Below are positions 1 through 9,373 of a stretch of DNA of 64,000 nt, one piece after another. Each line of letters starts with the position of its first letter. Within the stretch, counting starts at the first letter, position 1. The DNA is from Saccharopolyspora phatthalungensis. GTDB lineage: Bacteria > Actinomycetota > Actinomycetes > Mycobacteriales > Pseudonocardiaceae. The position numbers and the translations under genes are program-made. A model generated the notes under the pieces. The model saw nothing but the letters and a program-made list of their open reading frames with translations, was not told the origin of the DNA and did no database searches. The stretch is from positions 1,860,001 through 1,924,000 of the forward strand of contig NZ_JACHIW010000002.1 in assembly GCF_014203395.1 (NCBI RefSeq), written 5' to 3'.

Positions 1-692
1 CCTCTGAGCAGGGCGTTGTAGGTTTTGTTGTCGATATCCAGTGGGCAGCCCTTGGGGGCGCTTTTGCTGTGTTTGATCGGGGTGAACACCCCGATGCCGG
101 AGCCCTGGAATCCGCCGTCGCCCAGGGTCGGTAGGTCGAGTTCGGAATAGGCCCAGTACAGGGCGCCCAGGACGTGCTCTTGGGCGCTGGTGCTGTCGTG
201 GACGCTGCCGGGTTCCACCGGTGAGGTCCACAGTGGGAATCCGGTGGGGTCGGTGATCATCAGGACGTTGCCGCCCTGGGTGTGGTGTTTGCCGGAAAAC
301 CACCGGTCGATGAGGATGCCGTTTTTGTTCTCGGTGGTTTCGCCGAGGCGGTCGGTGCTGAACAGTTTGCCGTCCACCATGACGTAGGCCGCCCCCTGCC
401 CGGCGGCGTCTTCGAGTGCTTCGTGCAGATCAGGGGCCTGATCGGCGAGGACGTCGATGACCTCGTCGATATAGCGGTACCCGGTGGCGCGGCCGATGTT
501 GTTGTCCCTGGCCAGTTTCGGGATCGGGGTGCGGTCGAGGAACCACCGCAGCCCCAGAACCGCTTGTTTGAACGGGGTCAACGCCCGTCGCCCGCGCGGG
601 GTGAGGCGCCGGCGGCGTTCGGCGGCCAGCAGCCGCGACAGGTAGCGGGTGAGTTCGTCGTCGACATCGAGCGTGGCAGTATAGGTAATCAC
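1..692 (-). CDS. IS5-type transposase (DDE superfamily), partial at the window edge
   Basis: The minus frame is open from a GTG at 692 to the window edge (about 230 residues, C-terminus missing). It reads as a transposase family protein of the DDE_Tnp_4/IS5 type: an N-terminal helical region with an HTH-like stretch (LARDNNIGRATGYRYIDEV), then a catalytic region with a first Asp in MVDGKLFSTD and a second in PTLGDGGFQGSGIG. The last Glu would lie outside the window. The plus-strand frames here are antisense shadows. The start codon lies inside a strong inverted repeat. The exact IS name cannot be given without a database search. Confidence 0.85.
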   Translation of the reverse strand, partial: MITYTATLDVDDELTRYLSRLLAAERRRRLTPRGRRALTPFKQAVLGLRWFLDRTPIPKLARDNNIGRATGYRYIDEVIDVLADQAPDLHEALEDAAGQGAAYVMVDGKLFSTDRLGETTENKNGILIDRWFSGKHHTQGGNVLMITDPTGFPLWTSPVEPGSVHDSTSAQEHVLGALYWAYSELDLPTLGDGGFQGSGIGVFTPIKHSKSAPKGCPLDIDNKTYNALLR

Positions 693-754
693 GTGGGGTC
701 CTTGGTAACGAAGACGATCTTGTAGCGAGACCTTCTTCTACCAGGACCCCACGT
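691..754. repeat. Inverted repeat over the transposase start
   Basis: ACGTGGGGTCC at 691-701 is mirrored by GGACCCCACGT at 744-754. The pairing extends to TGGTA/TACCA with one unpaired T. The arms enclose about 30 bases. The left arm overlaps the GTG start of the transposase, so the folded RNA would hide the start. Such structures are known to limit transposase translation from outside transcripts; that role here is inference. The outer IS end probably lies between 754 and about 830. Confidence 0.6.
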
Positions 755-929
755 CCTGTCTTCACAACCCCCTGCTCACAAGCCTCCCGCACCCCGCCCC
801 CATTTCTCTGAGATCACCTCAGTGAAGGTGCGGGCGTTTCAGGCCCGTTTCACGTCTCCCGCAGCATGGAACATTCCATATAGGACGAGGATCGGAGATC
901 AGGAGGAAACGCACTTGTGCGGAGAACAC

Positions 930-1145
930 CTACGGCGCAAGGCGTCCTTGCCATTCGAGCGATGCCTGTTCGATCAGTACGGCCGACCGGAGGGCGCTAC
1001 GTAGGCGTCCAAGATCGAGCGGACGGACGTAGAGCGTGCCCTGCTCCGGAAAGTCGATCCCAACGTTGCCGTCGAGAAGAACGCGGACGCAGATCCACAC
1101 GCATCGTCCCCGGCCGTCCCGACACGGGATGCGGTCCTGCACCAT
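930..1145 (-). CDS. Small hypothetical protein
   Basis: A 71-residue minus frame starting at ATG 1145. Its second half (VLLDGNVGIDFPEQGTLYVR onward) has the composition and alternation of a real folded protein, with a beta-rich start followed by an Arg/Leu helix. No family is recognised. The start is uncertain because no good ribosome binding site is visible, and the same frame stays open to 1298. It lies among degraded DNA next to the IS. Confidence 0.35.
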   Translation of the reverse strand: MVQDRIPCRDGRGRCVWICVRVLLDGNVGIDFPEQGTLYVRPLDLGRLRSALRSAVLIEQASLEWQGRLAP

Positions 1146-1530
1146 CGCATCACCGCCGCTGGCAGGAACCCGGAGAGAAGAACGCAGCCAGCGGTATCGT
1201 CTCACCACCAGTTTCTCCCGTCTGCCCGATGTCCTGCACGAGCGGCCAGCGAGCCCCGGTGGATCGGACGGTAGAAGATGGTGCGCAATGCGAGCCAATG
1301 GTCTACGCGATGGGATCGCGGCGCGCGTTCGCCAACGAATCGCTGAGAGAACTTCACGATGTCTCCTTATCCAGCGAGCCCCTTAACTGCCAGGACAGAG
1401 CCCCGCTCACGGCACTCGGTCAGAACCTCGGTGGAAGTGGGTTGCTGACCTGGCAGTCAACCGGCGGTGGGCACGGTAAACCAGAGCAGGGCCGCTGCAC
1501 GAATGCTGCACCAACGCTGCTCGCACGATC

Positions 1531-2091
1531 TCAACCTGCGCAAATAGATATGGGCGGGCAGATCGGGGACGTGCGCCCGGACGCGACTTCGCTTGGCACG
1601 GCAGCGCGCGCAATGGGGGCTGACGCAAGAGCAACTTTCCCTTGCCCTGGAAACCGCCGCAGCGCCGCGTCAATCGCGCCAACGGTACCGAGCTTCCCGT
1701 GACCGAGCTCGTCCTCCATCGCATGGCGAAGACGCGGCCCGACCACGCGGCGCCACTCGGCTGCCAGCGCTGGGGGCAGCAGGGCAGGAACGACGCGATC
1801 CAGCAGCGCCTGGCTGTCGGCGAAGTCCGCGACGTAGCCGGTGCGGGCCTCGGCCCGCAGTCGCTCATACCGCCGACGTGGCTGCATCTTCGCCGACTGG
1901 CAAGAAAGGCACTTGTACCCCGGGGGAGGCGACGCGGCTTTCGCTAGGCGTTGCTGCCCGCACGCGCAGACCTCCATGACGTGGTAGCCGAGGCAAAGGC
2001 CGCACGCGTCGACACTGCCACGTTTCCACTTCCGCGACGCGGTGCGGTCCCTCACCGATTCGGACCACTCGTGCCCGGCCGGACACACCAC
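1531..2091 (-). pseudogene. Zinc-ribbon protein, truncated remnant
   Basis: The frame begins just after a stop (2101-2103) with a GTG and immediately shows a zinc-knuckle, CPAGHEW, followed by ACGLC. A second pair is CACGQQ and CLSC. This CPxGHxW...CxxC pattern is typical of actinobacterial zinc-ribbon/treble-clef proteins that are usually much longer and often carry a Vsr-like nuclease domain. Here the upstream part is absent and the C-terminus degrades into out-of-frame sequence near 1560. I read it as a remnant; a short functional gene is possible. Confidence 0.5.
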
Positions 2092-2100
2092 ACCTGCACG

Positions 2101-2511
2101 TCACTCAGTTCGTCGACCACGGTCTCGACATGAACGACTTACCACTGACCAGTGGATGTGGTGACCTAGCCGTTGCCTCGCGGCTGATGTGTGTGGTCTC
2201 ATGGCCGTGCTCTGGCCCGTCGGGCCGCTGCCACGCCCGATCTGGTGCGGTTCGCCGAGCAGCGCCCCGTCCGGTGGCGGAGCGACAAGACGCTCCCAGA
2301 AGCCCGTCACTGGGCAAGCTTTGACTCGATCTGGCTCTGGTATGCCGAATGCCTCCCCGTTGGGGAGCCGCCTGTGCACAGCGGTGCTTGTCGGCAAGCC
2401 CGGAACGAACTTCGTCCAACGCCCGACCGTGAAGCCCACCACGGCCTCGCCCCGCGGCTCCGCTCCCTTGACGAGGTCGCGCGGTGCTCGGCGTGTCAAT
2501 CGTCAAGCAGA
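2101..2511. other. No confident gene
   Basis: Open frames exist on both strands (plus 2191-2580, minus 2101-2499). Neither has a convincing ribbon of conserved residues, start signal or recognised family. The region separates the zinc-ribbon remnant from the toxin cassette and is probably decayed coding DNA. Confidence 0.4.
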
Positions 2512-2877
2512 TCAGTCTTGTGGATCAGCACGAACTTGGAGATCGAGAGTGGCGAACAGGTGGTACCGTCCGGTCGCTGAGATCGATCGGTAGGCATCCC
2601 ACATGGTTTGCTTCTCACGGTCCAGATCCTGCTCGAAGTCACGAAACTGGATCATGTACTGATGACTGCTGAACGGCAGGTCGTCGTCATCCTCGAAATC
2701 GTGTCCGACGAACATTTCCACGACTGCCGTTGCAGCACGCCCTCCGTACTCCTGCTCGGGCGCCGAGGCCACTACCGACATGGTCGTTCCAGACGCTCGC
2801 CCAACGTCAGCCGCGACATCGTCAGGGGTCGCAGACGGAGCCAGGGGGCGAAGGAAGATTTCGTAGTGCCTGCTCAC
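2512..2877 (-). CDS. Putative immunity protein of the toxin cassette
   Basis: 121 residues, GTG start at 2877 preceded by AAGGGATGAG. Acidic protein with no signal peptide or membrane segment and a run of Asp/Glu (FEDDDDLPF) near residue 80. I do not recognise a named family. It lies 30 bases downstream of the toxin-domain gene on the same strand, where cognate immunity genes of polymorphic toxins normally lie, and it has their small, acidic, cytosolic character. Its role as immunity protein is therefore inference from position. Confidence 0.6.
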   Translation of the reverse strand: MSRHYEIFLRPLAPSATPDDVAADVGRASGTTMSVVASAPEQEYGGRAATAVVEMFVGHDFEDDDDLPFSSHQYMIQFRDFEQDLDREKQTMWDAYRSISATGRYHLFATLDLQVRADPQD

Positions 2878-2907
2878 GGTCTCATCCCTTGTTGATCGGT
2901 TCGCTTG

Positions 2908-4346
2908 TCACGGCCATGTGAAATTCCATCCATCACCAATGACTCGAATTTTATCGTAGCCGTCGATGTCTTTCCCTAGGAACCGTTCAACACCTTTGGT
3001 TGCCATCTCCTGCGTGAACCCAGGCTTGTCGGTTGCATCGATAATGATTTCTCTTGCCTGGCCGCCTTTTTTGGAGCTTCCTTCCAGGGTTCGGCTGAGT
3101 GTGAGGTCGTTCGGGTCGGGCTTCGTGAATCCCTTGAATTCTGTGGGCCTACCATCTACCAGCGCATCGGGAGTACGTAGTCCTGGTGTTGTCGACTCAG
3201 GGATCTTCTTGACGTCTTTGCCTTCGGCGGCGAGACGCTCAGCAAGTCGCCGTTCCTCGGGCGTGAATTTGCCCGCAGACTCGTCAATGGTGCCTCGCCC
3301 GACGTCGTTGCTCACTTGGGTGGCTTCATGCTGTGTGACGTTGGGATCGGGGGTGTTGTTGATGGCCATCGCGAGGGCGGCCCCTGCTTCTGCGGCTGCG
3401 ACGGTGCTGACGGCACCACCGATCGCGATCACGAATTCGCTGGCGACTGCGGCCATGCGCACCCCGGCCGCGTCCACGACGGCGGCACCGGCGCCGCCTT
3501 CAACAACGCCGCCTCCGATGGGTGTGGTCAGCAGCGACACGACGATGGCGACGCCAGTGACAGCGGCCAGTTCGGCGCTGGTGTCTTCGACGATGTCACC
3601 GATGGTGTTGCGGGTGTGTTCCACCGATGAGGCGTAGTCGCCGCAACTGCTGGCTACGGCGTCGCAGGCGGTGGGCAACGCCTCCAGCAGTGCTGTCTCA
3701 CCGATGGCGACGCGCCGCCAGAACGCCTCCAGCGCGTCGAGGTCTTCGGCAATGTGTTGCTCGCCAGCGAGCGTAGCTGGGCGTGTAAGTCATCGGCGAT
3801 CGTGGTGACGCCGTCGCGTGCTGCGGCGAACTTTCCTGCGACGTCGTGCATTCTGGCAACGTCGCCGTTGGGGTAGTAGGGGTTCGCCCAGTCTGAGATC
3901 CTGGCCAGTAGGTTGCTGTCTCCATCCCCCAGGATCGGCGGTGGCTCTGCTGCCGCAGGACATTTATCTGGCCACAGCGGCGGAAAGCCACCACCGGGGT
4001 CTGCGCCTGCGGCTTCGGCATCAGCTCGCCGGTGGTTTTCGGCGGAGGCGGCAATGCCGCGGGCGATGCCGCCGAGTAACTCGTGCAGTCGCACGAACCC
4101 ATCGAAGATGTTGCGCACAGCGGGTGTGTAGGACTCGGCGAACTTCTGCGCCGGTTCATCATCTCCCGCCGCTCCACTGAGATCCCGCAGACCGTCGCCA
4201 AGGGCTTCGTAGGCTCGCATGACGTGGCTTTGCCCGGCCAGAAAGTCCTGGGCGACCCGGTAGTAGTCCTCCGGGCGGATATCAACCGGTGTGGCCGGCC
4301 CAGGCTCGGGCGCAGGTGCCAAGGGCGACGGTGCTGGCGACGACAT
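2908..4346 (-). pseudogene. WXG100-associated polymorphic toxin, split by a frameshift
   Basis: Starts at ATG 4346 directly after the WXG100 gene (TGAATG junction). The first frame (to 3654) carries a helical ESX/LXG-like N-terminal region and a Pro-rich linker. At about 3762 the coding signal moves by -1 into a second frame that runs to 2908: EQHIAEDLDALEAFWRRV continues smoothly into the part beginning PTACDAVASS. The second part has an Ala/Gly hydrophobic region and a C-terminal domain with PDALVDGRPTEFKGF, a PD-(D/E)xK-like nuclease signature seen in CdiA-type toxin domains. One base appears lost. This may be mutation, assembly error or, less likely, programmed shifting (no slippery heptamer is seen). 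Repaired length is about 480 residues. Confidence 0.7.
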
Positions 4347-4637
4347 TCAGACCTCCCAGATCGAGGCGTTCGACCGCACCGCTGTCGCTTGGTTGCTGTG
4401 CGCGGTCACCAGAAGCTGGTGCATCTCGCGCACGTTCTCCCGCATCCCGGCGGCGGCCTGGTTCCACTCGCGTTGCGCGGCCTGATACGCATCGGCGGCC
4501 TCGCCGGTCCACGTGCTGAGCAGTCGCCCTGCAACGCCTTCCAGGTCTGTGAGCCGAAAATCGATTTCGTCGACTGCCCGCCGTAACGCATCTTCACCGG
4601 CCTCCAGAGCGCGGAAATCGACCGCGATCTGATCCAC
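4347..4637 (-). CDS. WXG100 (ESAT-6-like) family protein
   Basis: 96 residues with a GTG start at 4637 and a GGAGAG ribosome binding site. Two predicted helices flank the central turn motif WTG (STWTGEAADAYQ), the WXG100 hallmark, and the length is typical. These proteins are secreted by type VII (ESX) systems, often as a dimer partner of the larger effector encoded next to them. The stop codon abuts the start of the toxin gene, so the two are translationally coupled. No ESX secretion apparatus is encoded in this window. Confidence 0.85.
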   Translation of the reverse strand: MDQIAVDFRALEAGEDALRRAVDEIDFRLTDLEGVAGRLLSTWTGEAADAYQAAQREWNQAAAGMRENVREMHQLLVTAHSNQATAVRSNASIWEV

Positions 4638-4886
4638 CTATCCACTCTCCAGTCCATCGTCAGCCCGCCACCTTGACGGACCGCCGAATCTACACACGGC
4701 AGCGGATCTCACAACCGATTCAGCGAACGTCAACCCCAGAACCGCCCAACGGCACCAACGATATTCGAATCTTCCGGGCAGGCCGGAGACTGCGCGTGTG
4801 TCCGGCGACACAGTGCGAGGTACCGGGACGGGCGCGGGTCCGACGGAGCCGCAGCGTCGCGCGCTATGGCCGAGACTGCAGCTACG

Positions 4887-5105
4887 TAAGAGTAAGGCTT
4901 TGCCCTTCTCCACGGTCGCAGCGGAGGGTTGGCCGATGACGCCGCTGGCGGTGTAGTGAACCATTCCGTGGAGGAGAAGATCCGGGCGGTCGTCGGCGCG
5001 ATGGTCGGCATCGAGGTAGGTGTCGTGGACGAGGTCGGGCGCGGCGTGTAGCAGGATGCTGGCCTCGGCTTCGCCAGCGTGCAGGTCCTGGTGATTGGTG
5101 AGCAC
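4887..5105 (-). pseudogene. Creatininase-family fragment
   Basis: Within a longer minus frame, the stretch NHQDLHAGEAEASILLHAAP and the later GVIGQPSAATVEKGKALL match the central and C-terminal signatures of creatinine amidohydrolase family enzymes (HAGE metal-site motif; GDP.AAT.EKG motif). The N-terminal half with its ExH ligands is not present in any frame, so only about 73 residues survive. It lies upstream of the biosynthetic cluster and points away from it. MftE of mycofactocin belongs to the same family, but no mycofactocin genes are present. Confidence 0.6.
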
Positions 5106-5285
5106 GCATTGCGCCTGCTCATGTGCTCGTGACCGCGACATGGTCCTCGGGACCGCAATCGCAGCAAAGCTGCCGTCGCCATGACGGGCATCCCTCCCGG
5201 ACTTTGCCGAGTGGCAGCTCCCAATGGGCGACATGGGGTCCCCGATTGGTGAGGTCGCGTATTCAACAATGGAAACCGGCAGGTC

Positions 5286-5304
5286 GATTTCCCTTGAAAT
5301 CGCC
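5286..5304. repeat. Left copy of a 19-bp repeat flanking the biosynthetic cluster
   Basis: GATTTCCCTTGAAATCGCC here matches GATTTCCATTGAAGTCGCC at 22741-22759 in 17 of 19 positions, same orientation. The core also forms a hairpin, CGATTTC at 5285-5291 and GAAATCG at 5296-5302 around CCTT. The two copies bracket the genes from the carbamoyltransferase to the aldo/keto reductase. They may be insertion scars or members of a dispersed palindromic repeat. Confidence 0.55.
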
Positions 5305-5558
5305 CACAAGGGACTTTTCGGTCGGCGTTGATCCATTTGGATGTCGTTGCTTCTCCTGCGCGTGATCTTCATGGCACATTGGGACAGCTGTTTGGTTCAA
5401 ACCATGACATCACCGGACAGCTGACGGAAGTCCGGCGTTACCGCTATCCATCGCGTCGGACCGCAATGGACGCGTGCTGCCGTTCCGCGCCTGGGGGCAA
5501 CGTTGCCCTATCTGGCCAGTGTTGTCTCATCCAACATTGTCCCGTCTGGAGGGTGCAG

Positions 5559-7247
5559 GTGATTGTTCTCGGTTTGGTCGGTCGCCCCGATGTGCCGGCG
5601 TGCCATGACTCCGCGGCATGTCTAGTCATCGACGGCGAGGTGGTCGGGGCGTTGGAGCAGGAAAGGATCAGCAGACTCCGCCACGCGCATGGCGAAGGCG
5701 CGGAAGGCGCTGTTCGGGCCTTGCTGGACGACCACGGAGTGCACCCGTCCGAGGTGCAGGCGATCGGTTATGCGTGGGCCGATGCGCCGGAGGGCACGCC
5801 GCGGGTCGAAACGGAGCTGCCCTGCGGGGTACACATCAGCGATCAGTTGACGAAAACCTTCTTACCCACGCTGGCCGACGAACTTGGCACGAAGGACATC
5901 ATCTTCTTCGACCACCACCTGTGCCATGCGGCACAGGCCTACTTCCTCAACCCCTACCACTCGGCGGACATCCTGGTAGCCGACGGCTGGGGAGGAGACG
6001 GGTCCACATCGCTGTTCCATGCGGAGGGCGGCCGGTTCCGCCTGCTGGAACGGTATGACAAGTGCTGGTCGCTCGGGATGTTCTACGGTGCCGCCTCAGC
6101 ATACGCCAACCTCGGCTGGTGGGGCGCGGGCAAGCTGATGGGTCTGAGTTCCTACGGGCACTCAACGGGGATGCGGTTCATGACCTTCGACTCGGCTACC
6201 GCTTCCTTCCACCTCGACTCCCGGTTGCGGGGATCGTTGGTGGACGCGCGGGATTGGGACCTGCTCGGCGAGCAATGGCTGGAGGCATTCGAAAAGCGCT
6301 GCTTCCCGTTCAGTTCCGCCTCGGCGAACGCATTCGATTACGCGACCTTTGCCGCCGATGTCCAGCTGACCGTTGAGGAACTTGGCTTGGGGCTTGCCGC
6401 GCGGTTGCGTCAGCTCTCCGGTGCGGACGCCCTGCTGCTGTCTGGCGGAGTCGCACTGAACGCCCACATGAATCGCCGGATAGCTCGTGAAAGCGGCTAT
6501 CGCGTCGTTTCCGGCACGGTCGCACCCAATGATGGCGGCACGGTGTTCGGTGCGGCAATGCTGGCCGAGGCGCTGCTGGGAAAGACGCCGCAGCCGCTGC
6601 CGAGCGATGCGGCCCCGCCGATCTTCTTTGGGCCCAGAATGTCCACTAAGGACATCGAAACGGCTCTGCAGAAGCACCGCATCGAGGCCGCGGTAGCCGA
6701 ACCCGACCAACTGCGCAAGCAGGTCGCACAGGCCCTTGACCGGGATGCGATCGTGGCTTGGTTCGACGGACGCAACGAATTCGGGCCCCGAGCGCTGGGC
6801 GCCCGCAGTCTTCTCGCCGCACCTCATAACCGCGCCACCCTGGACCGGCTGAACAGGGTGAAAGGCCGTCAACCGTGGCGTCCGGCGGCGCTCTCGCTGA
6901 CCACGCAGGGCTTTGCCGAACTGGGAATGGAACCTCCGGTGCGGGGACTGTCCGATTACATGCTCTGCACTCACGCGGTCGGCGAGGCGGGCACACGCCG
7001 GGTGGTCGGTGGCGTGCATGTGGATGGCACGACCAGGGCCCAGCATGTTCCCGATTCCACGGCAGGCTTCGGGGCGCTGCTGACCGCGTTCGGCGAGGAG
7101 TCGGGGATTCCGGCCGTCATCAACACGTCGCTGAACACCAGGGGCGAACCGATGGCCCTTCGCCCGGATCAGGCCATCGAGCTGATGACGGGCTGCGAGG
7201 ACATCGACATGCTCGTGATGCCACCCTATGTCGTGCAGCGCTCCTGA
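5559..7247 (+). CDS. Carbamoyltransferase, NodU/CmcH/TobZ family
   Basis: 562 residues from GTG 5559 with GGAGGG five bases upstream; the frame is open further upstream but without family similarity. The family makes carbamoyl-adenylate from carbamoyl phosphate and ATP in a YrdC-like C-terminal domain, then transfers the carbamoyl group to a hydroxyl in the Kae1-like N-terminal domain. Visible signatures are the metal motif DHHLCHA near residue 118, a glycine-rich segment VADGWGGDGS, and the hallmark DGRNEFGPRALGARS near residue 403. Related enzymes decorate tobramycin, cephamycin and Nod factors. It is the first gene of the cluster and is followed closely by a glycosyltransferase. The acceptor is unknown. 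Confidence 0.92.
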   Translation: MIVLGLVGRPDVPACHDSAACLVIDGEVVGALEQERISRLRHAHGEGAEGAVRALLDDHGVHPSEVQAIGYAWADAPEGTPRVETELPCGVHISDQLTKTFLPTLADELGTKDIIFFDHHLCHAAQAYFLNPYHSADILVADGWGGDGSTSLFHAEGGRFRLLERYDKCWSLGMFYGAASAYANLGWWGAGKLMGLSSYGHSTGMRFMTFDSATASFHLDSRLRGSLVDARDWDLLGEQWLEAFEKRCFPFSSASANAFDYATFAADVQLTVEELGLGLAARLRQLSGADALLLSGGVALNAHMNRRIARESGYRVVSGTVAPNDGGTVFGAAMLAEALLGKTPQPLPSDAAPPIFFGPRMSTKDIETALQKHRIEAAVAEPDQLRKQVAQALDRDAIVAWFDGRNEFGPRALGARSLLAAPHNRATLDRLNRVKGRQPWRPAALSLTTQGFAELGMEPPVRGLSDYMLCTHAVGEAGTRRVVGGVHVDGTTRAQHVPDSTAGFGALLTAFGEESGIPAVINTSLNTRGEPMALRPDQAIELMTGCEDIDMLVMPPYVVQRS

Positions 7248-7314
7248 CGCCAGGGCGGACAACGGGCCCATCACCACATTGCCATGTACGGCGATTCGTC
7301 CAATGGGGGCGCAG

Positions 7315-8235
7315 ATGCCCGACGTCTCGGTGATCATCCCCGCATACGGAGAGCACGATAGCCGCCACAGCCTCGCCGCGGTCACGTCGGCCTGGCTGGC
7401 ACAAGAAGTGCCGTGCGAAGTCGTGGTGGCAACGGCCGGGGAGATCCCGGTGTCTGTGGCCGATGACATCGATAGCGACCGGAGGGTTCGGGTGGTCCGA
7501 GCCGCCCCGGGAGCGACGGCGCCGGGCTTGCTGCGCAACATCGCAGCATCCCAGGCACATTCGCCCTGGCTCTATCTGTCCGATGCGGACATCGCCCCTC
7601 TCGGGCGGGACTATCTCGACCGGGCCCTCCGGCTGGCCGGCAGTGGAGCGCTCGCCCAGCCCTGGATGTACCGCCTGCCGGGAGGAGTGCAGGCGCTGGC
7701 CTCGCACGCGGCGGTAGACGCCCGGCTGCAAGGCACCGGTTCGTTCTGTTTCGTTGCCATGAGGCCGGACGGACGACTCCGGCCGATCAAGGGGGAACGG
7801 TTCGTTTGGCGAGACCCTGGCCGCGACGAAGACCCCGTCAAGAGACCGATGGTTCTCGCGCCGAACACCACGCTCGATCCCGGCAATCTGGAGCGACATC
7901 AGTGGCGAGCCCCGTATCACTGGGGCGGCCTGCTGGTCGAAACGCGGACCTTCTGGGCCGTGGCGGGATACTGCGAGCAGTATTCGGGGTGGGGCCGCGA
8001 AGACGACGATCTCCTGACGAAGGTCACCGCGCGCAGTCGGGTCGTGTGCGGCTGGCGGGCCGAACCGTCGCTCTGCTGCCTGCATTTCGAGCATTCCCTC
8101 CCGTATGCCGGCTCCGCGGCGGAAAGGGCCAACGATTCCCGCTACGTCGAACGACTCATGGCAGGTGCGGAGGCGATGATCGAGGCCGACCGCGCTGCCC
8201 ACACGACACCGGGGGGCCAGATCCCGGGATCATGA
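7315..8235 (+). CDS. Glycosyltransferase family 2-like protein
   Basis: 306 residues from ATG 7315 with a GGGGG ribosome binding site; in-frame upstream starts at 7228 and 7303 are less likely. GT-A fold features include the N-terminal strand VSVIIPAYGEHD, the DxD-type motif SDADIAP near residue 90, and GWGREDDDLL near residue 228, which resembles the C-terminal motif of Glyco_transf_7C galactosaminyltransferases. It should be a cytosolic nucleotide-sugar dependent transferase. It follows the carbamoyltransferase by 67 bases and probably shares its transcript. Donor and acceptor cannot be read from sequence. Confidence 0.85.
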   Translation: MPDVSVIIPAYGEHDSRHSLAAVTSAWLAQEVPCEVVVATAGEIPVSVADDIDSDRRVRVVRAAPGATAPGLLRNIAASQAHSPWLYLSDADIAPLGRDYLDRALRLAGSGALAQPWMYRLPGGVQALASHAAVDARLQGTGSFCFVAMRPDGRLRPIKGERFVWRDPGRDEDPVKRPMVLAPNTTLDPGNLERHQWRAPYHWGGLLVETRTFWAVAGYCEQYSGWGREDDDLLTKVTARSRVVCGWRAEPSLCCLHFEHSLPYAGSAAERANDSRYVERLMAGAEAMIEADRAAHTTPGGQIPGS

Positions 8236-8245
8236 CAGGTTCGCG

Positions 8246-8941
8246 TCAGGACAGGTTCGCTCGGAGAAAGTCGAGAGTGGCGGTCCAGGCCTCCGCGGCC
8301 TGGACCGAGTCGTATGTTCCCAGGACGTTCTCGTCGTTGAGGAAGGCGTGCCCCGCTGGATAGAAACGGAACTCCGGGCGACGACCCGATTCGGTTTCGA
8401 TCCGCTCGGCAAGCGCCAGCACCTCCGCCGGGGACGGCGTCGTGTCCTGCAGCCCGAAATGACCCAGCACCGGGGCGGAAAGATCGCCAAAACCGGGATA
8501 TTCCTCGCCAAGAACGCCGTAGAACGGAACTGCCGCGCCGACCCGGTCACCTTGCTGCGCCGCGAGCACGAGAACGAACCCGCCTCCCATACAGAACCCG
8601 ATTGCTCCGACCGATCCGCTCGTCACAGCTTCGTGCCCCAACAGGAAATCCACCGCTCCGGCGAGATCGCGGGCCGCCCTGCCAACCGGCAACTCGCGCA
8701 TCAACCGGTCCGCCTCCGCGACGTCGTGGGTCGTGGACCCGCCGAAGAGATCCGGCGCCAACGCGACGAAACCCTCGGCAGCAAGCCGATCGGTCATTGC
8801 CACGATGTGCGTGGTCAGGCCCCACCACTCCTGAATCACGACCACCCCGGGTCCGCAACCGCGCTCCGGCAGTGCCAGGTAGCCGTGGGCCGTGGACTCG
8901 TTGCTCGGATAGGCCACGCGCAGAAACCGAGGCTCGACCAA
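8246..8941 (-). CDS. Dienelactone hydrolase family protein
   Basis: 231 residues, alpha/beta hydrolase of the dienelactone hydrolase family. The catalytic triad is visible as Cys117 in GFCMGG, Asp166 in GLQDTTP and His198 in PAGHAF. The N-terminal VVVIQEWWGL is also typical. Family members hydrolyse dienelactones or related esters and lactones; many are general esterases. It runs convergently with the preceding glycosyltransferase (10 bases between stops) and divergently from the radical SAM gene. It may be a resident gene caught inside the cluster or a tailoring hydrolase. Confidence 0.9.
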   Translation of the reverse strand: MVEPRFLRVAYPSNESTAHGYLALPERGCGPGVVVIQEWWGLTTHIVAMTDRLAAEGFVALAPDLFGGSTTHDVAEADRLMRELPVGRAARDLAGAVDFLLGHEAVTSGSVGAIGFCMGGGFVLVLAAQQGDRVGAAVPFYGVLGEEYPGFGDLSAPVLGHFGLQDTTPSPAEVLALAERIETESGRRPEFRFYPAGHAFLNDENVLGTYDSVQAAEAWTATLDFLRANLS

Positions 8942-9373
8942 CAGTTCCCCTTTCCACTGTGAAGCGCGACACGCGCGCCGGCACTCGCCCCGGGCGAACC
9001 CCTAGGGCGTGGCGGATTCTTCCCATACCGGACGACGGAAGCGCCTCCACATTGGCGACAATTCGCAATTCCACCAAAGCACAGCGGATGCCGCAGCGAA
9101 TCGTCCGTACGAGTGGACGGGGCTTACTCGGTTGCCAAGAGACGAGCAGTGCGTAGCTCCGATTGGCGGACAAAATCCGCCGAATTCCGTTCACGCGATC
9201 GGCCCTATCCGGCACAGCGACCGCGACGTAACGTCTTCCGAGGAATTCCTCGGCACCACCGCACAAGACGGCCCGCCGGGCTTCTTTCGGAGCTGCCTTT
9301 CTCGACTCGCACTGTGGCGTCGATCTCCGCGGACAAATCCGCCCGGGTTCCCTGTCCGCAGTTGGGATACATC
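8942..9373. promoter_or_regulatory. Divergent intergenic region
   Basis: This stretch of about 430 bases separates the minus-strand hydrolase from the plus-strand radical SAM gene, so it should hold promoters for both. It is slightly richer in A/T than the flanking genes. I see no clear -35/-10 pair or palindrome. The radical SAM frame stays open through it from 9113 but without recognisable protein sequence. Confidence 0.4.

Noticed and set aside
3654-3678. Programmed -1 frameshift in the toxin gene
   Set aside because: No X-XXY-YYZ slippery heptamer or downstream structure is visible near 3762; simple deletion or assembly error fits better.
6162-7541. 459-residue minus-strand open frame
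   Set aside because: Antisense to the carbamoyltransferase and the glycosyltransferase start, both of which have clear family motifs; the frame is a GC-rich shadow.
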